A stretch of DNA of 64,000 nucleotides, taken from contig CP006833.1 in NCBI GenBank assembly GCA_000495505.1, forward strand, positions 1,674,001 through 1,738,000, in the 5' to 3' direction. The DNA comes from Campylobacter fetus subsp. testudinum 03-427 (GTDB taxonomy: Bacteria > Campylobacterota > Campylobacteria > Campylobacterales > Campylobacteraceae). The notes under the pieces are model-generated. The model had not been told where the DNA came from, made no database searches, and worked only from the letters and a program-made list of their open reading frames with translations. A program made the translations under genes and the position numbers. How positions within the stretch are numbered: position 1 is the stretch's first letter; every line of letters starts with the position of its first letter. Shown here piece by piece: positions 6,271-16,147 of the stretch.

Positions 6271-7603
6271 TTAATGCTTTTATAAAGAATTTTTCTACTT
6301 CTATCATCTTTTTAGTTACCAATGTTTCATCTTTTCCCTCAAGCAAAAGTCTTATAACATTTTCGGTTCCAGAATATCTAAAAAGAGTACGAATTCCTAG
6401 TTTTTTAAGCTCATCTTCAAGCTCTTTTAAGCCTTTAAGCTCATCAAGAGGTCTTTTTTCTATAATTTTTAAATTTGAAAGTTTTTGCGGATATGCTTTG
6501 ATACTTCCAAATATCTCGCTAGCTTTTTTATTTTTAGCTAAGAGACAAGCACTTACTTGCAAAGCCGAAACAAGCCCATCACCAGTCTTTGAAAAATCAC
6601 TAAATATAATGTGTCCGCTCTGCTCACCACCGAAATTTATACCGTTTTCTTTCATCATTTCAAGAACAAATTTATCTCCAACGTTTGAACGAAGAAGCTT
6701 GATTTTATGTTTTGCAAGGTAGTCATCAAGTGCGGCGTTACTCATTACAGTAGCCACTATCTCCTTTTTATCTAACATCTTATTTTCATCAAGATAAGTA
6801 GCTAAAACACCAAGCAAAGCGTCTCCATCAACAACTTTTGCATTTTCATCAACAACTACAAGTCTATCAGCATCACCATCAAAAGCAAATCCTATATCAG
6901 CTCTTAATCTTTTAACTTCTTTTGCCAAATTTTCAGGATGCAAAGCACCACAACCATCATTTATATTTCCACCATTTGGTTCATCGTTTAAGACTATTGT
7001 CTCTGCTCCAAGCTCACTAAATACGGTTGGAGCGACTTTATAAACTGCGCCGTTTGCCACGTCCAAAACAACTCTTAAGCCTTTTAAAGTAAGACTTTTA
7101 GGAAATGAGTTTTTGATATGAACTATATATCTGCCGATCACGTCGTCGATTCTTTTTGACTGACCGATTTCAAGACCTGTTTTTTGACTATTTTCTATGA
7201 TTTCATTATGAAAAAATATATTTTCTATGGCTTGCTCAGCCTCTACGCTTAGTTTATTTCCAAAACTATCAAAAAATTTGATACCATTATCATCAAACGG
7301 ATTGTGACTCGCACTTATCATTATACCGGCGTCACAGCGCATATCTTCAGTCAAAAACGCTATTGCAGGAGTTGGCATAGGACCTATTTGTATAACGTTA
7401 TATCCAACTGCAGTGAGTCCGGCGACTATCGCGGTTTCTATCATATAGCCACTTTTTCTTGTGTCTTTGCCGACTAATATTTTATTTGTAATTGAGTTTT
7501 TACGAAAGTAAATTCCAGCAGCCATAGCTAGACGCATCGCAGTCATCGCATTTAGCTTCTCTCCGGCTCTGCCTCTAACTCCATCGGTTCCAAAAAGCTT
7601 CAT
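6263..7603 (-). CDS. glmM: Phosphoglucosamine mutase
   Basis: 446-aa cytosolic enzyme that converts glucosamine-6-phosphate to glucosamine-1-phosphate for UDP-GlcNAc, peptidoglycan and LPS synthesis. The phosphoserine motif SASHNP (Ser99), the metal loop DGDADR (242-247) and the sugar-binding GGEQSGH motif are all present, and the C-terminal phosphate-binding RYSGTEN is intact. It is the first gene of the minus-strand glmM-lspA-TM2 unit and is divergent from rpsT. Confidence 0.97.
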   Translation of the reverse strand: MKLFGTDGVRGRAGEKLNAMTAMRLAMAAGIYFRKNSITNKILVGKDTRKSGYMIETAIVAGLTAVGYNVIQIGPMPTPAIAFLTEDMRCDAGIMISASHNPFDDNGIKFFDSFGNKLSVEAEQAIENIFFHNEIIENSQKTGLEIGQSKRIDDVIGRYIVHIKNSFPKSLTLKGLRVVLDVANGAVYKVAPTVFSELGAETIVLNDEPNGGNINDGCGALHPENLAKEVKRLRADIGFAFDGDADRLVVVDENAKVVDGDALLGVLATYLDENKMLDKKEIVATVMSNAALDDYLAKHKIKLLRSNVGDKFVLEMMKENGINFGGEQSGHIIFSDFSKTGDGLVSALQVSACLLAKNKKASEIFGSIKAYPQKLSNLKIIEKRPLDELKGLKELEDELKKLGIRTLFRYSGTENVIRLLLEGKDETLVTKKMIEVEKFFIKALNE

Positions 7604-7770
7604 TTTTGCCTTCTTTTTTTAAATTTAACTAGCTATTTTATCAAAAACAATATTAAATTTGCATATGAAATACAATTCTAAATTTAAAAGCGGAAAATAA
7701 TTACGTTAAAAATAGAATGAGTAATGATTAAATTTGACTTAAATTCAGATCTGTTTAATAATTTTTAGGG

Positions 7771-7776
7771 TATAAT
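7771..7776 (+). promoter_or_regulatory. -10 element of rpsT
   Basis: TATAAT preceded by GGG, 31 nt before the rpsT ATG, with an AAAAAAGG ribosome site just before the gene. No conserved -35 is evident, as is usual for Campylobacter sigma-70 promoters. Confidence 0.7.
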
Positions 7777-7806
7777 CACCGACTAAAATTATAAAAAAGG
7801 TAAGTT

Positions 7807-8073
7807 ATGGCAAACCACAAATCTGCTGAAAAAAGAGCAAGACAAACTATAAAAAGAACCGAGAGAAATAGATTTTACCGCACAAGACTTAAAAATTTGA
7901 CTAAAGCGGTAAGAGTTGCAGTAACTAGCGGTGACAAAGACGCTGCGCTACTTGCATTAAAAGACGTAAATAAAAACTTCCATAGCTTTGTAAGCAAAGG
8001 ATTTCTTAAAAAAGAGACTGCTTCAAGAAAAGTTAGTCGCTTAGCAAAACTTGTTAGTACTTTAGCTGCATAA
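7807..8073 (+). CDS. rpsT: 30S ribosomal protein S20
   Basis: 88-aa, strongly basic ribosomal protein. The N-terminus [13 protein letters not shown] and the [27 protein letters not shown] region are diagnostic for S20, which binds the 5' domain of 16S rRNA. It is followed after 11 nt by prfA, a common epsilonproteobacterial arrangement. Confidence 0.97.
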   Translation: MANHKSAEKRARQTIKRTERNRFYRTRLKNLTKAVRVAVTSGDKDAALLALKDVNKNFHSFVSKGFLKKETASRKVSRLAKLVSTLAA

Positions 8074-8084
8074 TTTAAATTTAA

Positions 8085-9152
8085 ATGTTAGCTGACAAAC
8101 TACGTCCATTTATAGATCGCTACAATGAGCTAGATACTCTGCTTAGCGATCCATCAGTCATAAACGATATATCTCGTATGACTAAACTCTCAAAAGAACA
8201 AAGAAACTTAGAATCCATAAAAGATGCTACTCATAGATATCTGAATATATTAAACGCTATAGAAGAAAATAAAACTCTACTTGAAGATCCAGAACTCGGC
8301 GAACTTGCTAAAGATGAGCTAAAAACGCTAGAAACAGAACTTCCAAAGTTAGAAGACGAGATAAAACTTCTACTTCTTCCAAAAGATCCAAACGATGAGA
8401 AAAATATATATTTAGAACTACGAGCCGGAACTGGAGGCGATGAAGCGGCTTTGTTTGTCGGAAACCTTGCTACTGCTTATATAAGATATACAGAGCTTAA
8501 AGGCTACAAGTATGAGATAGTAAGCTCAAGTGAGGGAAGCGCTGGCGGCTATAAAGAGCTTATCTTACTTATAAAAGGTGAAGGCGCTTACTCAAGACTT
8601 AAGTATGAAGGTGGTACTCACAGAGTTCAAAGAGTTCCAGAAACAGAAAGTCAAGGTAGAGTTCATACATCAGCTATCACAGTAGCCATTATGCCTGAAG
8701 TTGAAGATAGCGAGATAGAAATAAATCCAAACGATCTTAAAATAGACGTTATGAGAAGCTCAGGTCATGGCGGGCAGTCGGTAAATACAACAGACAGCGC
8801 CGTGCGCGTAACTCACATACCAACAGGCTTAGTCGTCGTCAATCAAGACGGTAAGAGCCAACACAAAAATAAAGACGCCGCGATAAAAGTCTTAAAAGCT
8901 AGACTTTACGATATGCAAGAGAGTGAGCGCAGAGAAAAAGAGAGTAAAGAGAGAAAAGATCAAGTAGGCACTGGAGATAGAAGCGGTCGTATCCGTACGT
9001 ATAACTATCCGCAAAATCGTATCAGCGATCACCGTATAAATCTCACTCTTTATAGGCTAGATGCGATTATGGGTGCAGGACTTTTCGATGAGATCATAGA
9101 TCCGCTCATCGCCCACTACCAAGCAGAAGCTATAGCAAACGCTGGGCTATAA
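8085..9152 (+). CDS. prfA: Peptide chain release factor 1
   Basis: 355-aa class I release factor that recognises UAA and UAG. The peptidyl-hydrolysis motif GGQ is at residues 229-231 inside [11 protein letters not shown], and the Pro-x-Thr codon-recognition segment occurs as [15 protein letters not shown], the RF1 rather than RF2 form. No programmed frameshift is present, as expected for RF1. The gene starts ATG 11 nt after rpsT. Confidence 0.96.
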   Translation: MLADKLRPFIDRYNELDTLLSDPSVINDISRMTKLSKEQRNLESIKDATHRYLNILNAIEENKTLLEDPELGELAKDELKTLETELPKLEDEIKLLLLPKDPNDEKNIYLELRAGTGGDEAALFVGNLATAYIRYTELKGYKYEIVSSSEGSAGGYKELILLIKGEGAYSRLKYEGGTHRVQRVPETESQGRVHTSAITVAIMPEVEDSEIEINPNDLKIDVMRSSGHGGQSVNTTDSAVRVTHIPTGLVVVNQDGKSQHKNKDAAIKVLKARLYDMQESERREKESKERKDQVGTGDRSGRIRTYNYPQNRISDHRINLTLYRLDAIMGAGLFDEIIDPLIAHYQAEAIANAGL

Positions 9153-9177
9153 ATTAACCACTCTTAAAATAAATGTT

Positions 9178-9528
9178 ATGACCGCAGAGACCGTATTTAA
9201 GTATGTAAAAGAAAAGTACGGTACAATCCCTGATTATCCGTGGATAAAAACTGCAAATCACGCCGTCTTAAGACATATAGAAAATCAAAAATGGTACGGC
9301 GTCATAATAAATATTCCAAAAAATAAGCTCAAACTAGACGGAGATGATCTGGTCGATGTTTTAAATTTAAGGTGCGAAAAAGATCTAGCTATTTTGTTAA
9401 AAGATGGCAAAACTATACTTCCAGCGTACCATATGAACAAAAAGAACTGGATATCAATCCTACTTAAAGAGACTAGCGACGAGATGATTTTTGATCTCAT
9501 CGCTCAGAGTTATGAGCTAACTCTTTAG
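9178..9528 (+). CDS. MmcQ/YjbR family protein
   Basis: 116-aa small alpha/beta protein of the MmcQ/YjbR (CyaY-like fold) family. Visible family features are the PDYPW segment, the basic strand ENQKWYGVII, and the terminal RCEKDLAILLKDGKTILPAYHMNKKNWISI block. Its role is unclear and DNA binding has been suggested for the family. Its TAG stop abuts the stop of the convergent hydrolase without an intergenic base. It may be a weak cotranscript of prfA (25 nt gap). Confidence 0.85.
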   Translation: MTAETVFKYVKEKYGTIPDYPWIKTANHAVLRHIENQKWYGVIINIPKNKLKLDGDDLVDVLNLRCEKDLAILLKDGKTILPAYHMNKKNWISILLKETSDEMIFDLIAQSYELTL

Positions 9529-10032
9529 CTATTTTATCAGCTTTGAGATATCTTTAAATTTAGTATGCTCTGCACTTTGCATTATCTCAAACGCTATCAT
9601 TTCAGCAGATTTTATAGTTACGCCTTTTAGATTTAAAAAAGCAAGTTCTTTATTTCTTTCGTTTCTACTACCCACGCACTCATCTACCAAAGTCACGCTA
9701 TAACCATTATTTAGCAGATCTTTTGCACTTTGATATACGCAGATATGAGCTTCTACTCCGATCAAAATCACATTTTTATACCCTGAAATTTCATCTTTTA
9801 TAATATTAAAAGCTGAGAATTCCAACTTATCAAATATCTTAGAATTTATCAAATTTAGTATCTGTTCATCGGTATCGCCAAGCCCTTTTTTATACTGCTG
9901 CGTAGCGATCACCTTAAGTCCTAGCTCATTTACTATTTTTAGAAATTTAACACTATTTTGCAGCAAATTTTTATCACTCATCACGTTTAAAAGCTTAGTT
10001 TGCATATCGATAACTACAACTATACTATCCAT
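9529..10032 (-). CDS. Isochorismatase-family cysteine hydrolase
   Basis: 167 residues. The Asp-Lys-Cys catalytic triad pattern is visible: Asp in VVVIDMQ near residue 9, a central Lys (FDKLEFSAF region) and Cys in GVEAHICVYQSA. Members hydrolyse amides such as nicotinamide or ureidoacrylate-type substrates. The closest general look is the YcaC-like/unspecified cysteine hydrolases, and the substrate cannot be read from sequence. It follows xthA on the same strand (23 nt gap). Confidence 0.85.
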   Translation of the reverse strand: MDSIVVVIDMQTKLLNVMSDKNLLQNSVKFLKIVNELGLKVIATQQYKKGLGDTDEQILNLINSKIFDKLEFSAFNIIKDEISGYKNVILIGVEAHICVYQSAKDLLNNGYSVTLVDECVGSRNERNKELAFLNLKGVTIKSAEMIAFEIMQSAEHTKFKDISKLIK

Positions 10033-10055
10033 AAAATTCCCTCCCTTTTTTAGTT

Positions 10056-10814
10056 TTATAAATCTATCTCGATACCCACTGGACAGTGATCGCTGCCCTC
10101 AATGCTATCAAGTATAAATGCGTCCTTTAATCTATCTTTTAAATTTGGGCTGATGAAAAAATAATCGATCCGCCAACCGACGTTTTTAGCCCTTGCGTTA
10201 AATCTATAGCTCCACCATGAGTAAGCGTCCTCTTTATCGCCGTTTATAAATCTAAAAGTATCTATAAATCCACTGCTAATAACCCTATCTATCCACGCTC
10301 TCTCACACGGCAAAAATCCGCTTGTTTTGGAGTTGGCTTTTGGATTTTTTAAGTCGATTTCACGGTGAGCGGTATTTACATCACCACAAAATATCACCTC
10401 TTTGCCATCACCAACCAAAGCATTTATATAAGCTAGAAATTTATCGTAAAAATCCATCTTATACGCTAGTCTCTCATCTCCTTGCTGACCGTTTGGAAAA
10501 TATATATTAAAAAGATATGTATCGCCAAATTTATGCTCCAAAACTCTACCCTCATCATCATCAAAAAACTGCGATTTTAAATTTTGTGATTTTAAATTTG
10601 ACAAACTCATTACGCCTGAATAGCCCGGTCTCTTGGCTGAATTTACAGATATATTTTCAAATCCTAGATTATAAATTTCTGCTGGTATCTTATCTTCACT
10701 TACTTTTATCTCTTGTAAGCCTAAAAAGTCTGGTTTATGCTCACTCAGCCACGCAAAAGACTCCTTTCCAAGAGCTGCTCTAAGCCCATTTACATTCCAC
10801 GAGATTAGTTTCAA
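10056..10814 (-). CDS. xthA: Exodeoxyribonuclease III / AP endonuclease
   Basis: 252-aa base-excision repair nuclease. Family motifs in order: SWNVNGLRA at the N-terminus, LQEIK (metal-binding Glu), GDVNTAHREIDLKNP (catalytic Asp/Asn), WSYRFNARAKNVGWRIDYF and C-terminal GSDHCPVGI (Asp-His). Length and motifs match XthA and not the larger endonuclease/phosphatase families. Transcribed divergently from eptC. Confidence 0.95.
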   Translation of the reverse strand: MKLISWNVNGLRAALGKESFAWLSEHKPDFLGLQEIKVSEDKIPAEIYNLGFENISVNSAKRPGYSGVMSLSNLKSQNLKSQFFDDDEGRVLEHKFGDTYLFNIYFPNGQQGDERLAYKMDFYDKFLAYINALVGDGKEVIFCGDVNTAHREIDLKNPKANSKTSGFLPCERAWIDRVISSGFIDTFRFINGDKEDAYSWWSYRFNARAKNVGWRIDYFFISPNLKDRLKDAFILDSIEGSDHCPVGIEIDL

Positions 10815-10901
10815 ATTTAATCCTTTTATATATTTTGCTTAAATTATAACTTTAATTTTAAAATATTTCTACTAAATTTTTATCTATTTACCATATTGAA
10901 T

Positions 10902-10907
10902 TATAAT
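10902..10907 (+). promoter_or_regulatory. -10 element of the eptC-dgkA unit
   Basis: TATAAT 26 nt before the preferred eptC start, followed by the ribosome site AAGGA at 10924-10928. It probably drives eptC, dgkA and the downstream regulator, which overlap or abut. Confidence 0.55.
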
Positions 10908-10933
10908 TTTCACAAATAATTTTAAGGATGTTC

Positions 10934-12463
10934 ATGAAACTTAGCTCAAATATTTTTATATTGAGTTTTTCTCTTTTTATAACTTTGCTTAACTACAAAT
11001 TTTTTGAATTTGCAATTAACAAAGCAGGTTTTTACGAAAACAAAATTGTTCTTTTAACGCTTCCGGTGCTATTTTTTGCACTATTGATAATATCTTTTAG
11101 CTTATTATTCCTACCTTATTTAACTAAACCATTATCAATTTTTATAGGAATTAGCGGAATTGCCGGAGCGTACTTTATGAACACGTACGGCACGATAATA
11201 GACGGCGATATGATAAGAAACGCAGTTCAAACAGATGTAAAAGAGGTTAGAGATCTGCTAAACTGGAATATAATTTTATGGATTTTAGGCGCTGTTTTTA
11301 TCACGATTTTCATACTAAAAACGCAAATCGTATATTCTAATATCTTGCACGAGGTAAAAATCAGATCTATTTTTATAGTAGTGGCTTTGGCTATTTTTGG
11401 CGGATCTTTTGGTATATTTAGCAAAAATTTTATACCATTTTTTAGAAACTATCCAGAAATCAGATTTTTTACAACTCCGTTTTATCCGATATACTCTATA
11501 ATTAAATTTACAAAATCACTAGCCCCTAAAGCAGAATTTCAAAAAATAGGACTTGACGCAACTCTAAAAGATGATAAAAAAAGATTATTTGTACTTATAG
11601 TAGGAGAGACTGCAAGAGCTGCTAATTACTCATTAAATAACTATATGAAGAACGATACAAATCCATATTCGAAAGAAAATGGCGTACTTAGCTTTACAAA
11701 CTTCTACTCGTGTGGTACATCTACTGCTATAAGTGTGCCTTGTATGTTTTCAAATTTGACTAAAAATACATTTTCTCCAGATAAAGCTAATAATATGGGT
11801 AATTTATTAGACGTATTTACAGTAGCAAATGTCGATGTAAGCTGGTTTGGTAATAACTCTGGATGGTGCAAAGGAGTCTGCGAGAGAGTGCAAAACGCTA
11901 AGAATTATGGTGGTGAGAGTTTTGATGAAGTTATGTTAAAAGATATAAACTCCAAAATACAAAACGCTTCAAAAAACAGCTTTATAGTAGTTCATCTACA
12001 AGGAAGCCATGGACCAACCTACTTTAAAAGATATCCAAAAGAGTTTGATAAGTTCAACCCTACTTGCGATACTGCCGTACTAAAAGACTGCAGCCACGAT
12101 GAAATAGTAAATACGTATGATAATACTATATTATATACCGATTATGTTATGAATAAAATAATAGATATGCTAAAAGATTCTAAATTTGAAACTGGACTTC
12201 TTTACGTAAGCGATCACGGTGAGAGTTTAGGGGAAAATGGATTATACTTGCACGGTATGCCTTATGCTTTTGCTCCGGATTTTCAGATACATGTTCCTGC
12301 TATACTTTGGTTAAACGAAAATAAAAAATTAGATGAATTAAGAAAATTAAAAGATGAAAGTTTATCGCAAGACTATATTTTTCACTCTATGCTTGGTTTT
12401 TTTGATATAAACTCAAGTGTTTATGATAAAAACTTAGACTTTTTCACTAAGGATATAAAGTGA
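10934..12463 (+). CDS. eptC: Phosphoethanolamine transferase
   Basis: Inner-membrane enzyme that transfers phosphoethanolamine from phosphatidylethanolamine to envelope acceptors; in C. jejuni EptC modifies lipid A, the FlgG rod protein and N-glycans. About five N-terminal membrane segments (to about residue 165) precede a periplasmic sulfatase-fold domain. Zinc/nucleophile motifs are present: VGETAR (Glu225), SCGTSTAISVPCMFS (Thr nucleophile), HLQGSHGP and SDHGESLGENG. I prefer the ATG at 10934 over the one at 10928 because AAGGA directly abuts 10928, leaving no spacing. Modification of this kind usually raises resistance to cationic peptides. It overlaps dgkA by 4 nt. Confidence 0.93.
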   Translation: MKLSSNIFILSFSLFITLLNYKFFEFAINKAGFYENKIVLLTLPVLFFALLIISFSLLFLPYLTKPLSIFIGISGIAGAYFMNTYGTIIDGDMIRNAVQTDVKEVRDLLNWNIILWILGAVFITIFILKTQIVYSNILHEVKIRSIFIVVALAIFGGSFGIFSKNFIPFFRNYPEIRFFTTPFYPIYSIIKFTKSLAPKAEFQKIGLDATLKDDKKRLFVLIVGETARAANYSLNNYMKNDTNPYSKENGVLSFTNFYSCGTSTAISVPCMFSNLTKNTFSPDKANNMGNLLDVFTVANVDVSWFGNNSGWCKGVCERVQNAKNYGGESFDEVMLKDINSKIQNASKNSFIVVHLQGSHGPTYFKRYPKEFDKFNPTCDTAVLKDCSHDEIVNTYDNTILYTDYVMNKIIDMLKDSKFETGLLYVSDHGESLGENGLYLHGMPYAFAPDFQIHVPAILWLNENKKLDELRKLKDESLSQDYIFHSMLGFFDINSSVYDKNLDFFTKDIK

Positions 12464-12822
12464 GAAATCAACCAAAATATAGCTTTTTCAAAAACTCATC
12501 ATACGCTTTTAGCGGACTTTTTGATATCATATCTAGCGAAAAAAGCTTTAAGATAGAACTAGCTATCATAATTCCCTTGCTTGTTATATCTATTTTTTTA
12601 AATTTAACCCTAAGCGAACATCTATTTTTAGTCGCTGTGTTATTTTTAGTTCTTATAATAGAGTGCATCAACTCATCTATAGAAAGAGCTGTGGATCTCA
12701 CTACGACAAACTATCATATACTAGCTAAAAAAGCAAAAGACGCTGCAAGTGCGGCTGTATTTTTAAGTATATGTTTAGCAGGATTGGTATGGATAAGCAT
12801 AATTTTAAATTTAATACTCTAA
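12460..12822 (+). CDS. dgkA: Diacylglycerol kinase
   Basis: 120-aa trimeric inner-membrane kinase with three hydrophobic segments that phosphorylates diacylglycerol. The active-site region occurs as LIIECINSSIERAVD, and the late KDAASAAVFLS helix is also typical. It starts at a GTG that overlaps the eptC stop (GTGA). The pairing makes sense because phosphoethanolamine transfer from phosphatidylethanolamine leaves diacylglycerol, which DgkA recycles. Confidence 0.93.
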   Translation: MRNQPKYSFFKNSSYAFSGLFDIISSEKSFKIELAIIIPLLVISIFLNLTLSEHLFLVAVLFLVLIIECINSSIERAVDLTTTNYHILAKKAKDAASAAVFLSICLAGLVWISIILNLIL

Positions 12823-13052
12823 CAAAACTCTTTAAAAAAATTCTAGGCGAAAAGAAAACGCTTATAATGGAGCTTTTAGTAGAAAATATGGATGAAAACT
12901 ATCTCGTAAAATATACTATAAAAGAGATTTGCGACGAGTTAGAAGTAAGCAAACCTACAGTTATCCAAACGTTCAAACTTTTAGAAGAAAAAGCTGTTTT
13001 AACAAAGATAAAAAACGGTTTATACAAGCTTAATCTATCAGATGAGTTATGA
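12789..13052 (+). CDS. Small winged-helix transcriptional regulator
   Basis: 87 residues from the ATG at 12789, which has AGGA at 12780-12783. An earlier in-frame ATG at 12771 lacks a ribosome site. The helix-turn-helix is clear: YTIKEICDELEVSKPTVIQTFKLLEEKAVLTKIKNGLYKL, read as strand, two helices and wing. It resembles ArsR/RepL-type winged helices without obvious metal-binding cysteines. The same position, after eptC and dgkA, is occupied by an ArsR-like gene in C. jejuni, so this is a conserved cluster. Its 5' end overlaps dgkA by 34 nt and its 3' end overlaps convergent mntP by 23 nt. Confidence 0.75.
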   Translation: MDKHNFKFNTLTKLFKKILGEKKTLIMELLVENMDENYLVKYTIKEICDELEVSKPTVIQTFKLLEEKAVLTKIKNGLYKLNLSDEL

Positions 13053-13575
13053 TGATTTTACAGCCTATCAAGATAAGTATAACGCCACCAAGAACCAGAG
13101 CTTTACTTTCTAATATCTCACCTAAAACTCTACCCATATAACTAGCAATAATACATAAAGCAAAACAGACCACACCTATAACAAACGCAGCAACTACTAT
13201 ATTTATCTCTTCAAAACTAAAAGTAATCCCCACAGCAAGCGCGTCTAAACTAGTCGCAAAAGCCCCCAACATAAGCATTCTTAAACTCAAATTTAAACTA
13301 CAATGCACGCTAATCTGCTTACTCTCTTTTATCATTTTTATACCTAAAAATAGCAAAATAGCAAAAGCTACGTAATGATCTATATAAGATATAAATCCAG
13401 CAAACGCAAGACCAAAAAAATAACCGATAACTGGCATAAAAGCTTGAAATATTCCAAACAAAAAAGACATTTTAAAAATTTGCAAAGCTTTTATGTTCAT
13501 ACACCTTGCACCGTTTGCCATACTTATAGCTACACTGTCCATTGCTAAAGCGATAGCTAAAAAAATCAACTCCAT
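13030..13575 (-). CDS. mntP: Manganese efflux pump MntP
   Basis: 181-aa inner-membrane Mn(II) exporter of the MntP (DUF204) family with six hydrophobic segments. The two inverted half-repeats carry the metal-binding Asp motifs ALAMDSVAISMANGA (helix 1) and LGAFATSLDALAVGITF (helix 4). A TATAAT -10 lies on the minus strand at 13613-13618. I see no yybP-ykoY-type manganese riboswitch in the 87-nt leader. The 3' end overlaps the convergent regulator gene. Confidence 0.92.
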   Translation of the reverse strand: MELIFLAIALAMDSVAISMANGARCMNIKALQIFKMSFLFGIFQAFMPVIGYFFGLAFAGFISYIDHYVAFAILLFLGIKMIKESKQISVHCSLNLSLRMLMLGAFATSLDALAVGITFSFEEINIVVAAFVIGVVCFALCIIASYMGRVLGEILESKALVLGGVILILIGCKIIITHLID

Positions 13576-13662
13576 AATTATCCTTATTTTAAAAAGAGTG
13601 TAATTATATCTTAATTTACATTATGCTAAAATTAACGCATTTTTTATTGAAAGAAGATTAAG

Positions 13663-14571
13663 TTGAAAAAGAGTGTCATAGCTGAGATCTTACTTGTTTT
13701 TGTAGCGATCTCTTGGGGAATGACGTTTGTACCAGTAGCTCAAGCTATAAAAAGTATTAATGTTTTTAGCTTTTTGTTTTGGAGATTTTTAATCGCTACG
13801 ATTTTTATGCTGATTTTTTGTATAAAAATATTCAAATTTGATAAAAAATCAATCTATTACGGTCTATTTTTAGGATTTTGGTTATTTTGTGGATTTGCTT
13901 TTCAGACATACGCTTTGAAATACTCATATAGCTCAACAGTCGCTTTTATAACAGGATTAAACGTTGTTTTAGTACCGTTTTTGATGCTTGTATTTTTTAA
14001 GCAAAGTGTAAATAAATTTGCATTTGGTGGAGCGCTTATAGCTTTTATCGGACTGTATTTTCTTAGCGGTACTGGAGAATTTGGACTTGGTAAAGGTGAA
14101 ATTTTATCTATCATCTGCGCTATTTGCTACGCTTTGCATATCTCATTTACTGGAGTTTTGGTTAGCAAATGCAATATTTATGCGATGGTGATTTGCGAAT
14201 TTTTTGCTGTGACTATTTTAAGCCTTTTTGGAGCTATATTTTTTGAGAGTGGGGATACAAACTCACTATTTAAAGGACTGCAAATTAGTTTTGAAGTAGA
14301 TTTTTTAATGGCACTTATAGTCTGCGCTCTATTTGCCACCGTATTTGCATTTTTCGTACAGAGCTACGCTCAAATTTATACAACTGCTACAAAAACAGCT
14401 TTGATATTCACACTTGAGCCAGTGAGTGCTGGACTAGCAGGTTATTATATCGCAAATGAAATTTTAAGTATAACGCAGATATTAGGAGCTGCAGCTATAC
14501 TTTTTGGAGTGTTATTTAGTGAGATAGGTTCAAATTTAATGAGACAAGCGACTCTTAAATTTAAAAACTAA
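13663..14571 (+). CDS. EamA/DMT-superfamily transporter
   Basis: 302-aa inner-membrane protein with ten hydrophobic segments in two EamA repeats. The first has FLFWRFLIATIFMLI and the second has ALIFTLEPVSAGLAGYYI, the typical late-helix motif. Members export amino acids, metabolites or drugs, and the substrate is unknown here. Translation appears to start at TTG (13663), because the sequence VIAEILLVFVAISWGMTFVPVAQA must follow closely and no ATG precedes it. The stop overlaps convergent znuB by 4 nt. Confidence 0.88.
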   Translation: MKKSVIAEILLVFVAISWGMTFVPVAQAIKSINVFSFLFWRFLIATIFMLIFCIKIFKFDKKSIYYGLFLGFWLFCGFAFQTYALKYSYSSTVAFITGLNVVLVPFLMLVFFKQSVNKFAFGGALIAFIGLYFLSGTGEFGLGKGEILSIICAICYALHISFTGVLVSKCNIYAMVICEFFAVTILSLFGAIFFESGDTNSLFKGLQISFEVDFLMALIVCALFATVFAFFVQSYAQIYTTATKTALIFTLEPVSAGLAGYYIANEILSITQILGAAAILFGVLFSEIGSNLMRQATLKFKN

Positions 14572-15395
14572 ATTTGAGTTTTACTTTTTAGCTTAGACTT
14601 AAATGTACAAAATACCTCAACACCAAAAAAGCAAATCGTTGCAACTAAGATAATGCTAGCACCGCTTGTAAGATTATAACTATAACTAAGCCACAAACCA
14701 AAAATAGTGAAAAATGCAGATATAGCGCCTGCTAAAATCATCATAATACCCAAATTCGGACTAAACTTTTCAGCGATATATGGAGGTATCGTAAGAAGAG
14801 CTATAACAAGTATAAGTCCGACAACTCTTATGGTAGCTACAACGCAAAGTGACATCAGAGCCGTCATTACGTAGTATAAAAGAGTTGTGCTAACTCCTCT
14901 AAGATTTGCAAACTCGCTATCAAAACTTACTGCGCAAATTTGTCTATAAAGTCCTATACTAAAAGCTATAAAAAGTAGATCTATGAAAGCCATAAACCAT
15001 AAATCACTACTAGAAACAGCCAAAATCGATCCAAAAAGATAGCTCATAAGATCACTATTATACCCCGGAGTGATATCTATAAAAATAATACCTATAGCCA
15101 TACCAAACGCCCATATAGCACCTATTATGCTATCTGTGCGATCTCTATTTTTCAAGCTTATAAAAGCTATCAAAAGTCCAAGAGCTATGGCAAAAAAAGT
15201 AGCACCAAAAAGTGGGCTTAAGCCTAAAAAAAATGCTATTCCTATACCACCATATGCTCCATGAGCAACTCCACCTGCTATGAAAGTCATTTTATTTACA
15301 ACTATAAGAGAGCCTATAATGCCACATGCTACGCTTACTAATATTCCGGCAAAAAGAGCATTTTGCATAAAACTAAAACTAAAAGCGTCTATCAT
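14568..15395 (-). CDS. znuB: Zinc ABC transporter permease
   Basis: 275-aa integral membrane subunit of the ABC-3 metal permease family with about eight helices. Family landmarks are FAGILVSVACGIIGSLIVVNK near the N-terminus, the AHGAYGGIG loop and the C-terminal half's LILVIALLTIPPYIAEKFS coupling region. It partners ZnuC, with which it overlaps by 4 nt, to import zinc delivered by ZnuA. Last gene of the zinc operon. Confidence 0.93.
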   Translation of the reverse strand: MIDAFSFSFMQNALFAGILVSVACGIIGSLIVVNKMTFIAGGVAHGAYGGIGIAFFLGLSPLFGATFFAIALGLLIAFISLKNRDRTDSIIGAIWAFGMAIGIIFIDITPGYNSDLMSYLFGSILAVSSSDLWFMAFIDLLFIAFSIGLYRQICAVSFDSEFANLRGVSTTLLYYVMTALMSLCVVATIRVVGLILVIALLTIPPYIAEKFSPNLGIMMILAGAISAFFTIFGLWLSYSYNLTSGASIILVATICFFGVEVFCTFKSKLKSKTQI

Positions 15396-16147
15396 ATATG
15401 CTCCTTACAGCCACACTTTTTTAAAGCTATCTCAACATCGCAAAAATGATCATGAGAGTGACTTAAATGCTCTATAAAGCTCTGCTTATCTCTACCATCT
15501 ATACTGTGCAAAAACAGTTCTCGACTAACATAAGCAACTTTAGTAGCAAAACTTATAGCCATATTTATATCATGGCTTACCATAACTATACCTATACCAG
15601 TTCTATTTATATCTTTAAGTCTAGTATAAATTTCAGCTTGACCCTCTGTGTCTATACTAGCAGTAGGCTCATCTAACATAAGAATTTTAGCATCACTGCA
15701 AAGTGCTCTTGCTATATATACTCTTTGTCTCTCTCCACCACTTAACTCTCCTATACCTCTTTTATAAAAATCTTGCATAGAAACTTTTTTAAGCGCATTC
15801 ATAGCTAATTCTTTATCTTGTTTTGAGTAAAATCCAAATATTTTATTATCCAATCTACCCATTAAAACAACTTCTAAAACACTCATAGGAAATGCTTTAT
15901 TTATAGGTATATGCTGCGGAACGTACCCTATAAATTTACAAAGATCTTTTGGGCTTTTCTCATCTATGGATACGCTACCTTTTGAAGGAGTTATGAGACC
16001 TAGCATAAGACGCAAAAGACTACTTTTACCGCCTCCATTTGGTCCTATTATGCTAAGAAAATCACTAGAATGATAAACTAAATTTATATTTTTTAAGATA
16101 ATAGAGCTATCATAACCAAAAGTTACGTTTTTTAATTCTATCCTCAT
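15392..16147 (-). CDS. znuC: Zinc ABC transporter ATP-binding protein
   Basis: 251-aa ABC ATPase. Walker A is GPNGGGKSS, the Q-loop is YVPQ, the signature is LSGGERQR, Walker B is ILMLDEPTAS and the switch His is in VMVSHD. The last 25 residues are rich in His and Cys (SHSHDHFCD, KKCGCKEH), as often seen in zinc-related ATPases, and might bind zinc; that is inference. It overlaps both neighbours by 4 nt, indicating translational coupling. Confidence 0.94.
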   Translation of the reverse strand: MRIELKNVTFGYDSSIILKNINLVYHSSDFLSIIGPNGGGKSSLLRLMLGLITPSKGSVSIDEKSPKDLCKFIGYVPQHIPINKAFPMSVLEVVLMGRLDNKIFGFYSKQDKELAMNALKKVSMQDFYKRGIGELSGGERQRVYIARALCSDAKILMLDEPTASIDTEGQAEIYTRLKDINRTGIGIVMVSHDINMAISFATKVAYVSRELFLHSIDGRDKQSFIEHLSHSHDHFCDVEIALKKCGCKEHI